Shown here: one piece after another, positions 6,635 to 13,951 of the stretch | Numbering within the stretch: the first letter of the stretch is position 1 | Layout of the letters: the number at the start of each line of letters is the position of its first letter | Source: an uncultured Oscillospiraceae bacterium | GTDB lineage: Bacteria > Bacillota > Clostridia > Oscillospirales > Acutalibacteraceae | DNA: 26,775 bases | Assembly: GCA_900540865.1 (NCBI GenBank) | Contig: UQHH01000035.1 | Coordinates: 1 to 26,775 of the forward strand | Direction of reading: 5' to 3' | Made by a program: the position numbers and the translations under genes | The notes under the pieces: model-generated | What the model saw: the letters and a program-made list of their open reading frames with translations, nothing else | Told to the model about the DNA's origin: nothing | The model's database searches: none

Positions 6635-7753
6635 CTATTCCTCCGCCTGAATCTCTTCAGCGGATTCGTTGTTGTCTTCCGTTTCAGGAGCGGCGGCCTC
6701 ATCTTCTCCATAGAAGCCGCTTTCCGGGCGGATATCGATTTTCCAGCCCGTAAGGCGCGCGGCAAGGCGCGCGTTCTGCCCCTTGTTGCCGATAGCAAGC
6801 GAAAGCTGGCCGTCCGGCACCGTAACCCTGCATGCCTTGGTGTCGTCCGGGGCAAGCGTAACGTCCAGTACCGTCGCGGGAGAAAGCGCCGCGGCAATGA
6901 ATTTGACCGGGTCGTCGTCATATTCTACAATATCAATTTTCTCCCCGCCGAGTTCGTTTACAATCGTGCCGACGCGGGCGCCTCTTGCGCCGATGCACGC
7001 GCCGATTGGGTCGACGTTGCTGTCCTTACTCCAGACCGCAAGCTTCGTACGGGAACCCGCTTCCCTGGAAACGGACTTGATTTCGACCGTACCGTCGAAA
7101 ATCTCGGGAACCTCTGTTTCAAACAAACGCTTTACAAAATCGGGATGTGTGCGGGAAATGACCGCGCGCGGACCCTTTTCGCCCTCGCGCACGTCGACGA
7201 TATACACCTTGATATGCTCGCCCTCTGTAAACGTCTCTTCCCCCACTTGCTCGCTCTTGGGAAGCACCGCCTCAGCCTTGCCGATTTTGAGCGTAACGTT
7301 GCCGGTTCTGGGGTCGATTCTTTCAACTGTGGCCGTAACGAGCTCCTGCACCCTGCTCTGGAATTCCTGGAGCATCTGCCCCTTTTCCCCGTCACGGATG
7401 CCCTGCCTGATAATACTGCGGGACGTCTGTACGGCGATTCTGCCGAACTGCTTCGGGTCCAGCGCAATCCCTACCTTTTCGCCTACCGCGGCGGTCGGGT
7501 CGATTTCCCTTGCCTTCTCCGCCGAAATTTCAAAATCGGGGTCCTCTACGTCTTCAGCAACTGTTTTAAACAGGGTGACTTCAAAGTCCCCTGTATCCTT
7601 ATCCATAACAGTCTTTACGTCCTCATTGCCGCCGTATGTGTTTTTGCAGGCGATTACAATTGCCTTTTGAATCTGTGCGAGCATATAATCCTGCGGAATT
7701 CCTCTTTCCTTTTCTAAAAGCGCGAGCGCTTCAAACAATTCGCGGTTATCCAT
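6635..7753 (-). CDS. nusA: transcription termination/antitermination protein NusA
   Basis: Binds RNA polymerase and nascent RNA to control pausing, intrinsic termination and antitermination. It has 372 residues: the N-terminal polymerase-binding domain (ELFEALALLEKERGIPQDYM), an S1 domain (about 135-200), and two KH domains with IGACIGARGARVGTIVNELG and LAIGNKGQNARLAARLTGW. The acidic C-terminal tail is short and lacks the repeats of gammaproteobacterial NusA, as usual in Firmicutes. The ATG has GGAGG close upstream. It is the second gene of the operon, 56 bases after rimP. Confidence 0.96.
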   Translation of the reverse strand: MDNRELFEALALLEKERGIPQDYMLAQIQKAIVIACKNTYGGNEDVKTVMDKDTGDFEVTLFKTVAEDVEDPDFEISAEKAREIDPTAAVGEKVGIALDPKQFGRIAVQTSRSIIRQGIRDGEKGQMLQEFQSRVQELVTATVERIDPRTGNVTLKIGKAEAVLPKSEQVGEETFTEGEHIKVYIVDVREGEKGPRAVISRTHPDFVKRLFETEVPEIFDGTVEIKSVSREAGSRTKLAVWSKDSNVDPIGACIGARGARVGTIVNELGGEKIDIVEYDDDPVKFIAAALSPATVLDVTLAPDDTKACRVTVPDGQLSLAIGNKGQNARLAARLTGWKIDIRPESGFYGEDEAAAPETEDNNESAEEIQAEE

Positions 7754-7809
7754 TTTCCTCCATCAACCTTTCCATATATTACTCTTTGCTCATTTTCCTT
7801 ATAACGCGG

Positions 7810-8289
7810 TTACAGGTCAAAATCGTCAAGCTTTACCCATGCCGCGTCCTTTTTGTCGATTGTAACCTGCTGGCCGCCGCTGTCGGCGATGGTAAACGTC
7901 AGCTTGTCGCTTGCTGTCAGCGTGCCGCCAAATTCCCTGCCGAGCACGGGCAGCGGCCTTATCATTTTAACCAGGACCTCCGAGCCCGTGAAGCGCTCAT
8001 AATGGAAATCCCGTACAAGCTCGCGTTCAAGGCCGGGGGAACAAACCTCCAGGCAGTAGCTTTGCTCAATTATATTCGCCTGGTCGAGCGGTTCGTCGAG
8101 CGCGCGGCTGACCGCCTCGCAGTCCTCAATGGTAACGCCCGTTTCCTTATCGATAAATATACGCAGGTACCAGTTCGCGCCTTCCTTTATAAAACGAACG
8201 TCCCAAAGCGTAAGCCCCAGTCCTTCAACAAGCGGCTGCGCAAGCTTCCACACCGCCTCAGCGGTATTTCCCAAGCCTTTTTTTGCCAT
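7810..8289 (-). CDS. rimP: ribosome maturation factor RimP
   Basis: RimP acts in 30S subunit maturation, helping assembly around S19 and S12. The 159-residue protein has the usual N-terminal alpha/beta domain (LGLTLWDVRFIKEGANWYLR and IFIDKETGVTIEDCEAVSRA, then YCLEVCSPGLERELV) and a C-terminal SH3-like barrel. AAAGGA sits eight bases before the ATG. It is the first gene of the operon; a sigma-70 promoter and a two-hairpin leader precede it. Confidence 0.95.
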   Translation of the reverse strand: MAKKGLGNTAEAVWKLAQPLVEGLGLTLWDVRFIKEGANWYLRIFIDKETGVTIEDCEAVSRALDEPLDQANIIEQSYCLEVCSPGLERELVRDFHYERFTGSEVLVKMIRPLPVLGREFGGTLTASDKLTFTIADSGGQQVTIDKKDAAWVKLDDFDL

Positions 8290-8306
8290 GAGCCTATTCC
8301 TTTCTT

Positions 8307-8372
8307 CAGGCGGCAGGCCGCCTGCTTTTTCTTTTGCTCAAAAGAAAGGAGCGGGTTTTTGTTCCCACTCCT
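8307..8372 (-). promoter_or_regulatory. structured rimP leader (two hairpins)
   Basis: On the minus strand the rimP leader contains a 9-bp stem at 8347-8372 (AGGAGTGGG with CCCGCTCCT, one T-G pair, 8-base loop). Sixteen or so bases before the start codon there is a second hairpin at 8307-8324 (CAGGCGG, loop CCTG, CCGCCTG). The first carries GGAGTGGG, and similar GAGTGGG hairpins precede rimP in other Firmicutes as far as I recall. The operon makes NusA, so autoregulated attenuation is plausible, but neither hairpin has a clear T-run. Confidence 0.55.
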
Positions 8373-8397
8373 CGACTTTACACTATTCAACTGTATT

Positions 8398-8426
8398 AGT
8401 TTACCACGGTATCCGTAAAAATGCAA
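8398..8426 (-). promoter_or_regulatory. promoter of the rimP-nrnA operon
   Basis: On the minus strand TTGCAT (8421-8426), a 17-base spacer and TAAACT (8398-8403) form a good sigma-70-type promoter. It is about 110 bases upstream of rimP and directly before the structured leader. Confidence 0.75.
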
Positions 8427-8442
8427 GCTTTTTTAAATTTTA

Positions 8443-8465
8443 CGGCTGTTACGGCAGCGCAGCCG
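8443..8465 (-). terminator. weak stem-loop after membrane protein gene
   Basis: CGGCTG and CAGCCG form a 6-bp stem with an 11-base loop. On the minus strand it is followed by TAAAATTTAAAAAA, an A/T mix and not a clean T-run. It sits just past the stop of the 8473 gene, so it may be a weak terminator. Confidence 0.35.
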
Positions 8466-8472
8466 CCATTCG

Positions 8473-9012
8473 CTATTTTGTAATAACCTGCATTTCCCGC
8501 ATTTGAAATTGAATCATCGCCGTAAGCTCCCGCGCGGTTTTCTCTGTGTCGCACAGCGCGCGCAGGCTCTTTTCATGGCTTTTAATAATAACCGCGCTTT
8601 CATGGCAGGAAATGTCCTGCACATCCTCCAGCCGGATATCAAAATCCACGTACCTTTCCTTCCCGTGTACGGAGGCCGCTTCCTGTACCGCCCTTCCCCG
8701 AACGCCCCCGTCGTATAAAATGATTTCAGATTTTGAAATGGACGCCGACCGGTAAAGCAGACAGCCGCCGCTGAGGATAAGCAGGGCGGAGATTATCAGC
8801 GCAATCCCTTCCGGCCAAACGGATACCTCCGGTTGCCGGCTCATGATAATTCCAATGACCGCGGCGCCAACGGCCGCAAGCACGCCGCCTGCCGATACCT
8901 TCCACGCGGAAACCTTCGGCTGCGAAGAAGCAATAATTTTCTGCTGGCCGTTATACACCGCTTCTTCCCATCCTCTCATCAACGCAATCCGCTTTTTATC
9001 TCCATCATCCAT
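8473..9012 (-). CDS. two-TM membrane protein of unknown function
   Basis: I do not recognise a family. The 179-residue protein starts with a soluble, charged segment (MDDGDKKRIALMRGWEEAVY). It then has two membrane helices at about 39-60 (VSAGGVLAAVGAAVIGIIMS) and 69-90 (GIALIISALLILSGGCLLY), and ends in a cytoplasm-like domain rich in beta strands (IILYDGGVRGRAV, YVDFDIRLEDVQDISC, SAVIIKSHEKSLRALCD). This layout resembles small membrane proteins with a C-terminal PH-like domain, which is only a shape comparison. It has a consensus promoter but no clear Shine-Dalgarno before the ATG, so the start is uncertain. Confidence 0.75.
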   Translation of the reverse strand: MDDGDKKRIALMRGWEEAVYNGQQKIIASSQPKVSAWKVSAGGVLAAVGAAVIGIIMSRQPEVSVWPEGIALIISALLILSGGCLLYRSASISKSEIILYDGGVRGRAVQEAASVHGKERYVDFDIRLEDVQDISCHESAVIIKSHEKSLRALCDTEKTARELTAMIQFQMREMQVITK

Positions 9013-9037
9013 ATCATTCTGTTTTTGTAGGCTCTTT

Positions 9038-9055
9038 TATGTGAGAATCTACATA
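9038..9055. promoter_or_regulatory. dyad downstream of the 8473-gene promoter
   Basis: TATGTGAGAATCTACATA has perfect TATGT/ACATA arms. It lies about 10-30 bases downstream of the -10 of the membrane-protein promoter, a position suited to repression. The binder is unknown; the divergent XRE gene at 9169 is a candidate. Confidence 0.35.
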
Positions 9056-9065
9056 ATATGTTTAC

Positions 9066-9094
9066 ATTTTAATGAAGAATCTTGCAAGTGTCAA
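9066..9094 (-). promoter_or_regulatory. consensus promoter of membrane protein gene
   Basis: On the minus strand a perfect TTGACA (9089-9094), a 17-base spacer and TAAAAT (9066-9071). It reads toward the 9012 start and leaves a leader of about 50 bases. Confidence 0.8.
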
Positions 9095-9168
9095 GGAAAA
9101 GTAGAAGATTTGCCATAATATAAATTCTGAAATTGCGGAAACTCTATAATAAAGGCGGGTGATTATTT

Positions 9169-9489
9169 ATGATCGGTGAGAGATTACAGGAATTGCGAAA
9201 AGACCGCGGTTATTCCCAACAGGAGCTGGCAGAGCTTCTCGGCGTTTCACATTTTACGGTTTCCTCTTACGAGTGCAACCGAAGCGACCCGGACGACGCG
9301 CTGAAGGTGAGAATCGCGGAGATATTCGATATCTCTATTGATTATTTGCTCGGCCTGGTGAGAGAGCCTTTTTCGTATAAACGGGACCGGAAATGCCTTT
9401 ATCTGGCTGACGGACTTGACGGCGAGGATATTGCCGCAGTCAGGCTCTATGTTGAATTTCTTAGATTTAAAAAGGCAGCCGCCAAATAA
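9169..9489 (+). CDS. XRE-family HTH regulator with C-terminal extension
   Basis: The 106-residue protein opens with a textbook Cro/C1 HTH (IGERLQELRKDRGYSQQELAELLGVSHFTVSSYECNRSDP, residues 2-41) and the closing helix IAEIFDISIDYLLGL. A 35-residue extension follows (LADGLDGEDIAAVRLYVEFLRF), of the kind used for dimerisation in small clostridial XRE proteins. It is divergent from the two-TM protein gene, with 156 bases between the starts. TATAAT at 9145-9150 is a candidate -10 but sits close to the Shine-Dalgarno. Regulation of itself and the divergent gene is the simplest guess. Confidence 0.85.
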   Translation: MIGERLQELRKDRGYSQQELAELLGVSHFTVSSYECNRSDPDDALKVRIAEIFDISIDYLLGLVREPFSYKRDRKCLYLADGLDGEDIAAVRLYVEFLRFKKAAAK

Positions 9490-9549
9490 GGGGCCGGCTT
9501 TTTCAACATGACGTTATATACAGAAAAACATTATTGATACAAAAAGCTG

Positions 9550-9576
9550 GGGGGCGGTTCAAAATGAACCGCCCCC
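9550..9576 (-). terminator. terminator of the sugar ABC operon
   Basis: GGGGGCGGTTCA and TGAACCGCCCCC form a perfect 12-bp stem with an AAA loop. On the minus strand CAGCTTTTTG follows. It lies 20 bases past the last permease gene and may also stop the convergent XRE transcript. Confidence 0.85.
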
Positions 9577-9597
9577 GCTGTAATTTGTAAAGAAAAA

Positions 9598-10500
9598 TTA
9601 TCCCTTGACCGCGCCTGCGACAACACCCTTAATGATGTATTTCTGGCAGGAGAGGTAGAAAATGACGACCGGAATAATCGCAAGTACAATCATTGCCATC
9701 ATGGCGCCCATGTCGATTGCGCCGTAGCCGCCGCGCAGGTACTGGATTGCCATCGGCAGCGTGCGGATATTCGGGTCAGAGCCGAGAATGAGCGTCGGCA
9801 GCAGGTAGTCGTTCCATATCCACATGGTGTTGAGGATCGCTACCGTAATCGCCGTCGGCTTGAGGATTGGGAAAACAATCATGAAATACGTCCGCAGCGT
9901 GCCGCAGCCGTCAATCATGGCCGCTTCCTCGATTTCGAGCGGGATACTCTTACAGAAACCGGTAAACATGAAGACTGAAAGTCCCGCGCCGAAGCCCAGA
10001 TAGATGAAGATGATGCCGAACATGTTGTCCAAAAACAGCATATTGGCGACCTGCGTCATCGGGTACATGACCATCTGGAACGGTACAATCATCGAAAACG
10101 CGCACAGCAGGTAAAGAAGGCTCGTATACCACGTCTTTACCCTGACGATGAACCACGCGCACATAGAGGTGCACAGCACGATAAACGCCACGGAAAACAC
10201 CGTGATAAACAGCGATACGCCGAACGCCGTGAAGAAGTTGATTTTTTCGATGCCGCCGAGGTAATTGTCGAGTCCCGCGAAGGACTCGGCGCTCGGCCAC
10301 GCAAACGGCTCCGTACTGATAAACGCCTTTCCTTTAAAGGAGTTCATCAGCACCAGGAAAATCGGGGCAAGCACCGCAATGGCAACGACGATGAGGATAA
10401 CTACCTTTACCCAGTCCCTGCCGCGCATTTTCGTCTTGATTTTCTGGTTTTTCTTGTTGTTCTTGGGAGCGGAAAGCTCCACAGCATTTTGTGCCGCCAT
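9598..10500 (-). CDS. sugar ABC transporter permease, MalG type
   Basis: Inner-membrane permease of a carbohydrate uptake (CUT1) ABC transporter. The 300-residue protein has a basic cytoplasmic N-terminus, then six hydrophobic segments starting at about 33 (VVILIVVAIAVLAPIFLVLMN). The EAA coupling loop, EEAAMIDGCGTLRTYFMIVFPILKP, docks to the ATPase. It ends with KGVVAGAVKG, typical of MalG-like subunits. Its ATG overlaps the TGA of the upstream permease gene by one base (TGATG), with AGGAGG upstream. No ATPase gene is present, so a shared MsmK/UgpC-type ATPase elsewhere is expected. Confidence 0.93.
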   Translation of the reverse strand: MAAQNAVELSAPKNNKKNQKIKTKMRGRDWVKVVILIVVAIAVLAPIFLVLMNSFKGKAFISTEPFAWPSAESFAGLDNYLGGIEKINFFTAFGVSLFITVFSVAFIVLCTSMCAWFIVRVKTWYTSLLYLLCAFSMIVPFQMVMYPMTQVANMLFLDNMFGIIFIYLGFGAGLSVFMFTGFCKSIPLEIEEAAMIDGCGTLRTYFMIVFPILKPTAITVAILNTMWIWNDYLLPTLILGSDPNIRTLPMAIQYLRGGYGAIDMGAMMAMIVLAIIPVVIFYLSCQKYIIKGVVAGAVKG

Positions 10501-11342
10501 CAGCTTTCCACCTCCTTACGCCTTGTCAGGTAAAGCTGCGTCAGCGCAATCGCCGCGACTATGACAAAGAAAATTACTGCCTTGGCTTGTCCAACGCCCT
10601 GCCAGCCCGGCCTTCCGTAGAAGGTGTTGACAATATCGAGCGCGAGCATCTGTGTCTTTTTGCCCGGCGCGCCCGCGGTGAGGGCCAGGTTCTGGTCATA
10701 CAGCTTAAACGAGTTGGTAAGCGTTAAGAACGTACAAATTGTAATAGACGGCATAACCTGCGGTATGGTGATTTTAAAGAGCTTCTGGAAGCTGTTCGCG
10801 CCGTCGATGTCGGCGGCCTCCAAAAGGTCAGGCGAAACGTTTTGTATGCCCGCGATATAAATAATCATCATATAACCGACAAGCTGCCAGTTCATCAGGA
10901 TGACGAGTCCCCAGAAGCCATAGGCGGGGTCTGTCGTGATGGTCGCGTTGGAGTAGTAAAGGATACCGTTGATTATCATCAGCCAGATATAGCCCAGGAC
11001 GATGCCGCCGATGAGGTTTGGCATAAAGAAGGTCGTCCTGAACAGGTTTGTTCCCTTTATAGCCTTTGTTAATAACAAAGCCAAAAGGAAAGCCAGCACA
11101 TTGATGGTGATGACGGAAATCACGGTAAACTTGACCGTAAACCAAAGCGCGTTGACAAAATCAGGGTTGGAAAAGGCTTTGATGTAGTTGTCGATTCCGA
11201 CCCACTTTGCGTTGGTCACAGTGGTGAATTTGGTAAACGAAAGATAAATACCCATGATAAACGGGATAACGAACGCAACCAAAAAAGCGAGCACTGTGGG
11301 GAGCGCAAAGACAGGAAACCACTTTTTTATCGTTTTTTGCAT
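10500..11342 (-). CDS. sugar ABC transporter permease, MalF type
   Basis: Partner permease of the CUT1 importer. The 280-residue protein has six membrane segments, the first at about 11-33 (FALPTVLAFLVAFVIPFIMG). The EAA loop LLEAADIDGANSFQKLFKITIPQVMPS is clear. It ends RRKEVES. AGGAGG lies five bases before the ATG. It is 127 bases downstream of the binding-protein gene, across a UUCG-capped hairpin, and one base overlaps the next permease gene. The substrate cannot be told from the sequence. Confidence 0.93.
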   Translation of the reverse strand: MQKTIKKWFPVFALPTVLAFLVAFVIPFIMGIYLSFTKFTTVTNAKWVGIDNYIKAFSNPDFVNALWFTVKFTVISVITINVLAFLLALLLTKAIKGTNLFRTTFFMPNLIGGIVLGYIWLMIINGILYYSNATITTDPAYGFWGLVILMNWQLVGYMMIIYIAGIQNVSPDLLEAADIDGANSFQKLFKITIPQVMPSITICTFLTLTNSFKLYDQNLALTAGAPGKKTQMLALDIVNTFYGRPGWQGVGQAKAVIFFVIVAAIALTQLYLTRRKEVES

Positions 11343-11386
11343 ACAATCCTCCTTTTTTGTTATTAAGAAAAGCTATTTTACCCAAT

Positions 11387-11414
11387 CCACCCCGTACCCG
11401 AAGGCACGGGGTGG
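11387..11414 (-). other. UUCG-capped intercistronic hairpin
   Basis: As minus-strand RNA the sequence forms a 12-bp stem (CCACCCCGUGCC with GGUACGGGGUGG, one G-U pair) closed by a UUCG tetraloop. It is between the binding-protein gene and the permeases and has no T-run after it. Such hairpins often protect the 3' end of the upstream message, giving more binding protein than permease. Confidence 0.65.
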
Positions 11415-11469
11415 ACCTAACGTACATTTTCAGTTCTAAGTCAGGATTAACAGGATGCCGTGGCTATAA

Positions 11470-12870
11470 TCAGGCTGTTGCCGCCTTCTCAGCCGCCCAG
11501 GCGTCGACGACTACCTGTGTTACGCCTTCCCAATCCTTCTGGCCCTGGACATACTCGAGGAGAGCCGCGCCCATATCGTTTTTGAACTGCTCGCTCGGGA
11601 ACGCCGTGAAGAGCCATTCGAGGTTGTGGATGTCGCCGCTTTCCTTTGCCTTCCAGGCAAGGACTTCCTTAGCAAGCGGATCGTCCGGCTGGTCAGCGTC
11701 TGTAAAGGTGTTGAACGGGGTGATGAAGCCGAGGTCGTTCGTTACGGTCTTCTTGCCGTATTCGCTTGAGAAGAGCCATACGAGGAAGTCGATGGAAGCC
11801 TTCTGAGTCGCTTCGTCAACCTGGCTGTTGATTGCGAAATAGTTTTCTGTGCCGATGCAGATGCCCTGCGTCTCTTCGCCCTTCATGCCCGTGTAAATCG
11901 GGAGGAATTTGACGTCTTCGGCCTTTGTTACGTTACCCTTTGTAGCCTTGACCGTGTTCCAGCCCCAGTTGCCGTTCTGAATCATGGCGCACTGGCCGAG
12001 CGCAAACTCGTTCATGGAATCGTCAACCGTCTTGGAGGATAGCAGGTTCTTGTCTGTAACGGAGTTGTTGATGTAAAGGTCAAAAATGTTCTGATATTCT
12101 TTGTTGTACTTGAAGGTAATTTCCTTTGAATTCAGGCCGGCAAGAATCGGGTTGTCATAGTTCTTGTCTTCCTTGAACTCATAGTACAGCGGAATGTTCG
12201 CAAGATGTGTCTGCCATCTCCACTGGTTGCCTTCCGACATAGAGGTGCTGCCAAATACGCCCTTGATTCCGAGCTCGTCCTTGAGCTTGGTCATATCTTC
12301 GACAACAGCCTGCAAAGCCGCGAAGTTTGTAATTTCGTCAACCGATGTAAAGTCTGTGCCCTTATTCTCAGAAGCAAAGTACTTATCCATGATTGCGTTG
12401 TTGTAGATGATGCCGTAGCCTTCGATTGCGTACGGAATGCCGTAAACGCCGTCGCCGTCAGTTACAGCAAGGCCCTTGTTCTCATCGGTGAGCATTTTAT
12501 AAAGCTCGGAATCCTTGAGGTCCGCGCTGTAGTCTTTCCAGTTCTGGTAGCCAACCGGTCCGTTAATCTGGAAGATTGTGGGCGGATTGGATTTTGCGAT
12601 TTCAGAGGTCAGGGTTTTCTCGTACTCGCCGGAAGCCGCGGTAACGACCTTAACCTTGACGCCTTTTTCCTGCTCATACTTTTTTGCGATTGCGTCGTAT
12701 TTCTCAGAAATCTCGGGCTTGAAGTTTAAGAAATAGATTTCCTTGACGTCGCCGCCCGAGGCGCCGCCGCTGGTCGTACTGCTGGTATTGTTGTTGTTAC
12801 AACCCGCGAAGATCGTAACCGCCATGCAGAGTACCATAAGCACTGCCAGAATTCTTGTAACCTTGCGCAT
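11470..12870 (-). CDS. sugar ABC transporter binding lipoprotein
   Basis: Extracellular solute-binding protein of family 1 that delivers a carbohydrate to the two permeases. The start is the ATG at 12868-12870, with AGGAG eight bases upstream; the longer frame to 13005 covers the leader. The 466-residue protein has a lipoprotein signal, MRKVTRILAVLMVL, with the lipobox FAGC and the lipidated Cys at 24. A Ser/Thr/Gly/Asn linker (NNNNTSSTTSGGASGG) follows, and then the periplasmic-binding fold (KEIYFLNFKPEISEKYDAIA, YGIPYAIEGYGIIYNN, ALGQCAMIQNGNWGW). The sequence does not reveal which sugar. Confidence 0.93.
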   Translation of the reverse strand: MRKVTRILAVLMVLCMAVTIFAGCNNNNTSSTTSGGASGGDVKEIYFLNFKPEISEKYDAIAKKYEQEKGVKVKVVTAASGEYEKTLTSEIAKSNPPTIFQINGPVGYQNWKDYSADLKDSELYKMLTDENKGLAVTDGDGVYGIPYAIEGYGIIYNNAIMDKYFASENKGTDFTSVDEITNFAALQAVVEDMTKLKDELGIKGVFGSTSMSEGNQWRWQTHLANIPLYYEFKEDKNYDNPILAGLNSKEITFKYNKEYQNIFDLYINNSVTDKNLLSSKTVDDSMNEFALGQCAMIQNGNWGWNTVKATKGNVTKAEDVKFLPIYTGMKGEETQGICIGTENYFAINSQVDEATQKASIDFLVWLFSSEYGKKTVTNDLGFITPFNTFTDADQPDDPLAKEVLAWKAKESGDIHNLEWLFTAFPSEQFKNDMGAALLEYVQGQKDWEGVTQVVVDAWAAEKAATA

Positions 12871-13010
12871 GTGAATTTCTCCTTCTTGTCTTAAAATTTT
12901 ATTTGGTTTTTCCCCTATAAAGCCGAGGCTTCGGCTTAATAAGCAATGTTGCGACAAGTTTTTTGTAAGTTTTTTACAAATTTTTCCAGGAACGCTTGTC
13001 TTCATGAGTT

Positions 13011-13039
13011 ATATTAACATTTTGGGGCTTTGTTTGCAA
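13011..13039 (-). promoter_or_regulatory. promoter of the sugar ABC operon
   Basis: On the minus strand TTGCAA (13034-13039), a 17-base spacer and TAATAT (13011-13016). It leaves a leader of about 135 bases before the binding-protein ATG. Confidence 0.75.
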
Positions 13040-13118
13040 CAGTTTTTTCTGTAACGATTGCTGACAATATTGTAACAAAATAACAATGAAAATTTTTCAC
13101 CACAACATCTTGTGAGTT

Positions 13119-13133
13119 TTGTAATCGTTTTCT
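13119..13133. promoter_or_regulatory. cre-like (CcpA) site
   Basis: TTGTAATCGTTTTCT fits every position of the loose Gram-positive catabolite-response consensus WTGNAANCGNWNNCW. It lies about 85 bases upstream of the -35 of the sugar transporter promoter. CcpA or a related LacI-family regulator could bind here. The consensus is loose enough that chance matches occur. Confidence 0.45.
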
Positions 13134-13300
13134 ATATATTGTGTTTCCACTCCCTCAAACTATACAAAAATTTCAAACGATTTTTGTGCGCGCACCATGC
13201 GCATACAAAAAGAGGAGCCGCAATCCTGCAACGTCTCTATTATTTACCAGAAGGTATCAAAATATTTTCTCATCAAATAAAACAACAAGTATTTCTTGTT

Positions 13301-13411
13301 TTATAAAACTCTGCCACAGCCAAGGCATGTACTTACATCCTTCCCGTTTTGTTCGCCGCAGACCGGACAAAACCTTGCGCCGCTGCTTTTTACAAAAACC
13401 GCGCGCTCCAA
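13301..13411 (-). pseudogene. zinc-ribbon remnant or micro-ORF after leuD
   Basis: A 36-codon frame beginning at a TTG encodes SGARFCPVCGEQNGKDV and STCLGCGRVL before a TAA stop. The four cysteines at 15, 18, 29 and 32 have the CxxC-x10-CxxC spacing of a zinc ribbon, which is unlikely by chance. No Shine-Dalgarno precedes the TTG, which falls inside the leuD terminator hairpin. The frame is open back to the leuD stop codon and in phase with it. I read it as the 3' end of a lost zinc-ribbon gene, but a translated micro-protein or a readthrough extension of LeuD cannot be excluded. Confidence 0.5.
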
Positions 13412-13426
13412 AATGGAGCGCGCGGT
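13398..13426 (-). terminator. terminator of leuCD
   Basis: ACCGCGCGCTCCA and its complement form a 13-bp stem with an AAA loop, followed on the minus strand by TTTTTGTA. It lies 16 bases past the leuD stop codon and overlaps the first codons of the zinc-ribbon frame. Confidence 0.85.
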
Positions 13427-13441
13427 GTGCCTTTGGCTTCT

Positions 13442-13924
13442 TTATTTCGTAATCGCGTTAATCAGCCCGCCCTTTTGAATAATGTTCTGGATAAATTCAG
13501 GAAAAGGCTCTGCCTGATAGGTTTTCCCTGTGGTTTCGTCGGTAATGACGCCCGTATTAAAATCGACGTTCACGGTGTCCCCGTCCTTGATTTCCCTCGC
13601 GGCCTCGTCGCATTCGAGTATCGGCAGCCCAATGTTTATGGAGTTGCGGTAAAATATGCGGGCAAAGGTGGAAGCGATTACGCAGGAAATACCCGACGCC
13701 TTGATGGCAATCGGCGCGTGCTCCCTGGAGGAACCGCAGCCAAAATTCTTTTCCGCGACCATAATGTCGCCGCTGCTTACCTTATTTACAAATTCCTTAT
13801 CGATATCCTCCATGCAGTGGGAGGCAAGCTCCTTGTGGGAGGTGGTGTTCAAATATCTAGCTGGGATAATGACGTCCGTATCGACGTTATCGCCGTATTT
13901 ATGTACTGTACCGTGTGCGTTCAT
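13442..13924 (-). CDS. leuD: 3-isopropylmalate dehydratase small subunit
   Basis: Small subunit of isopropylmalate isomerase, which converts 2- to 3-isopropylmalate in leucine synthesis. The 160-residue swivel domain shows YGDNVDTDVIIPARYLN near the N-terminus, GDIMVAEKNFGCGSSREHAP and the end NSINIGLPILECDEA. This is the short archaeal/clostridial type of LeuD. GGAAGG precedes the ATG. It lies 27 bases behind leuC and is followed by a strong terminator. leuA and leuB are not in the window. Confidence 0.93.
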   Translation of the reverse strand: MNAHGTVHKYGDNVDTDVIIPARYLNTTSHKELASHCMEDIDKEFVNKVSSGDIMVAEKNFGCGSSREHAPIAIKASGISCVIASTFARIFYRNSINIGLPILECDEAAREIKDGDTVNVDFNTGVITDETTGKTYQAEPFPEFIQNIIQKGGLINAITK

Positions 13925-13951
13925 GTAAATCCTTCCTTTCTATATATCAGG

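Larger units (their letters stand above)
12871..13300. other. long leader/regulatory region upstream of binding protein
   Basis: A 430-base non-coding stretch. From the gene outward it holds a dyad TTTGTAA/TTACAAA (12962-12980) in the leader, the promoter at 13011-13039, a cre-like site at 13119-13133 and a second, imperfect copy at 13171-13185 (TTTCAAACGATTTTT). A weak hairpin ACAAG/CTTGT lies at 13286-13300. I see no gene. Confidence 0.55.

Noticed and set aside
6608..7717. 369-codon plus-strand frame opposite nusA
   Set aside because: Antisense shadow of nusA; composition follows complementary codons and no protein motif is visible.
13112..13306. 64-codon plus-strand ORF upstream of the zinc-ribbon remnant
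   Set aside because: No ribosome binding site, no recognisable motif, and it covers the regulatory region of the sugar operon.
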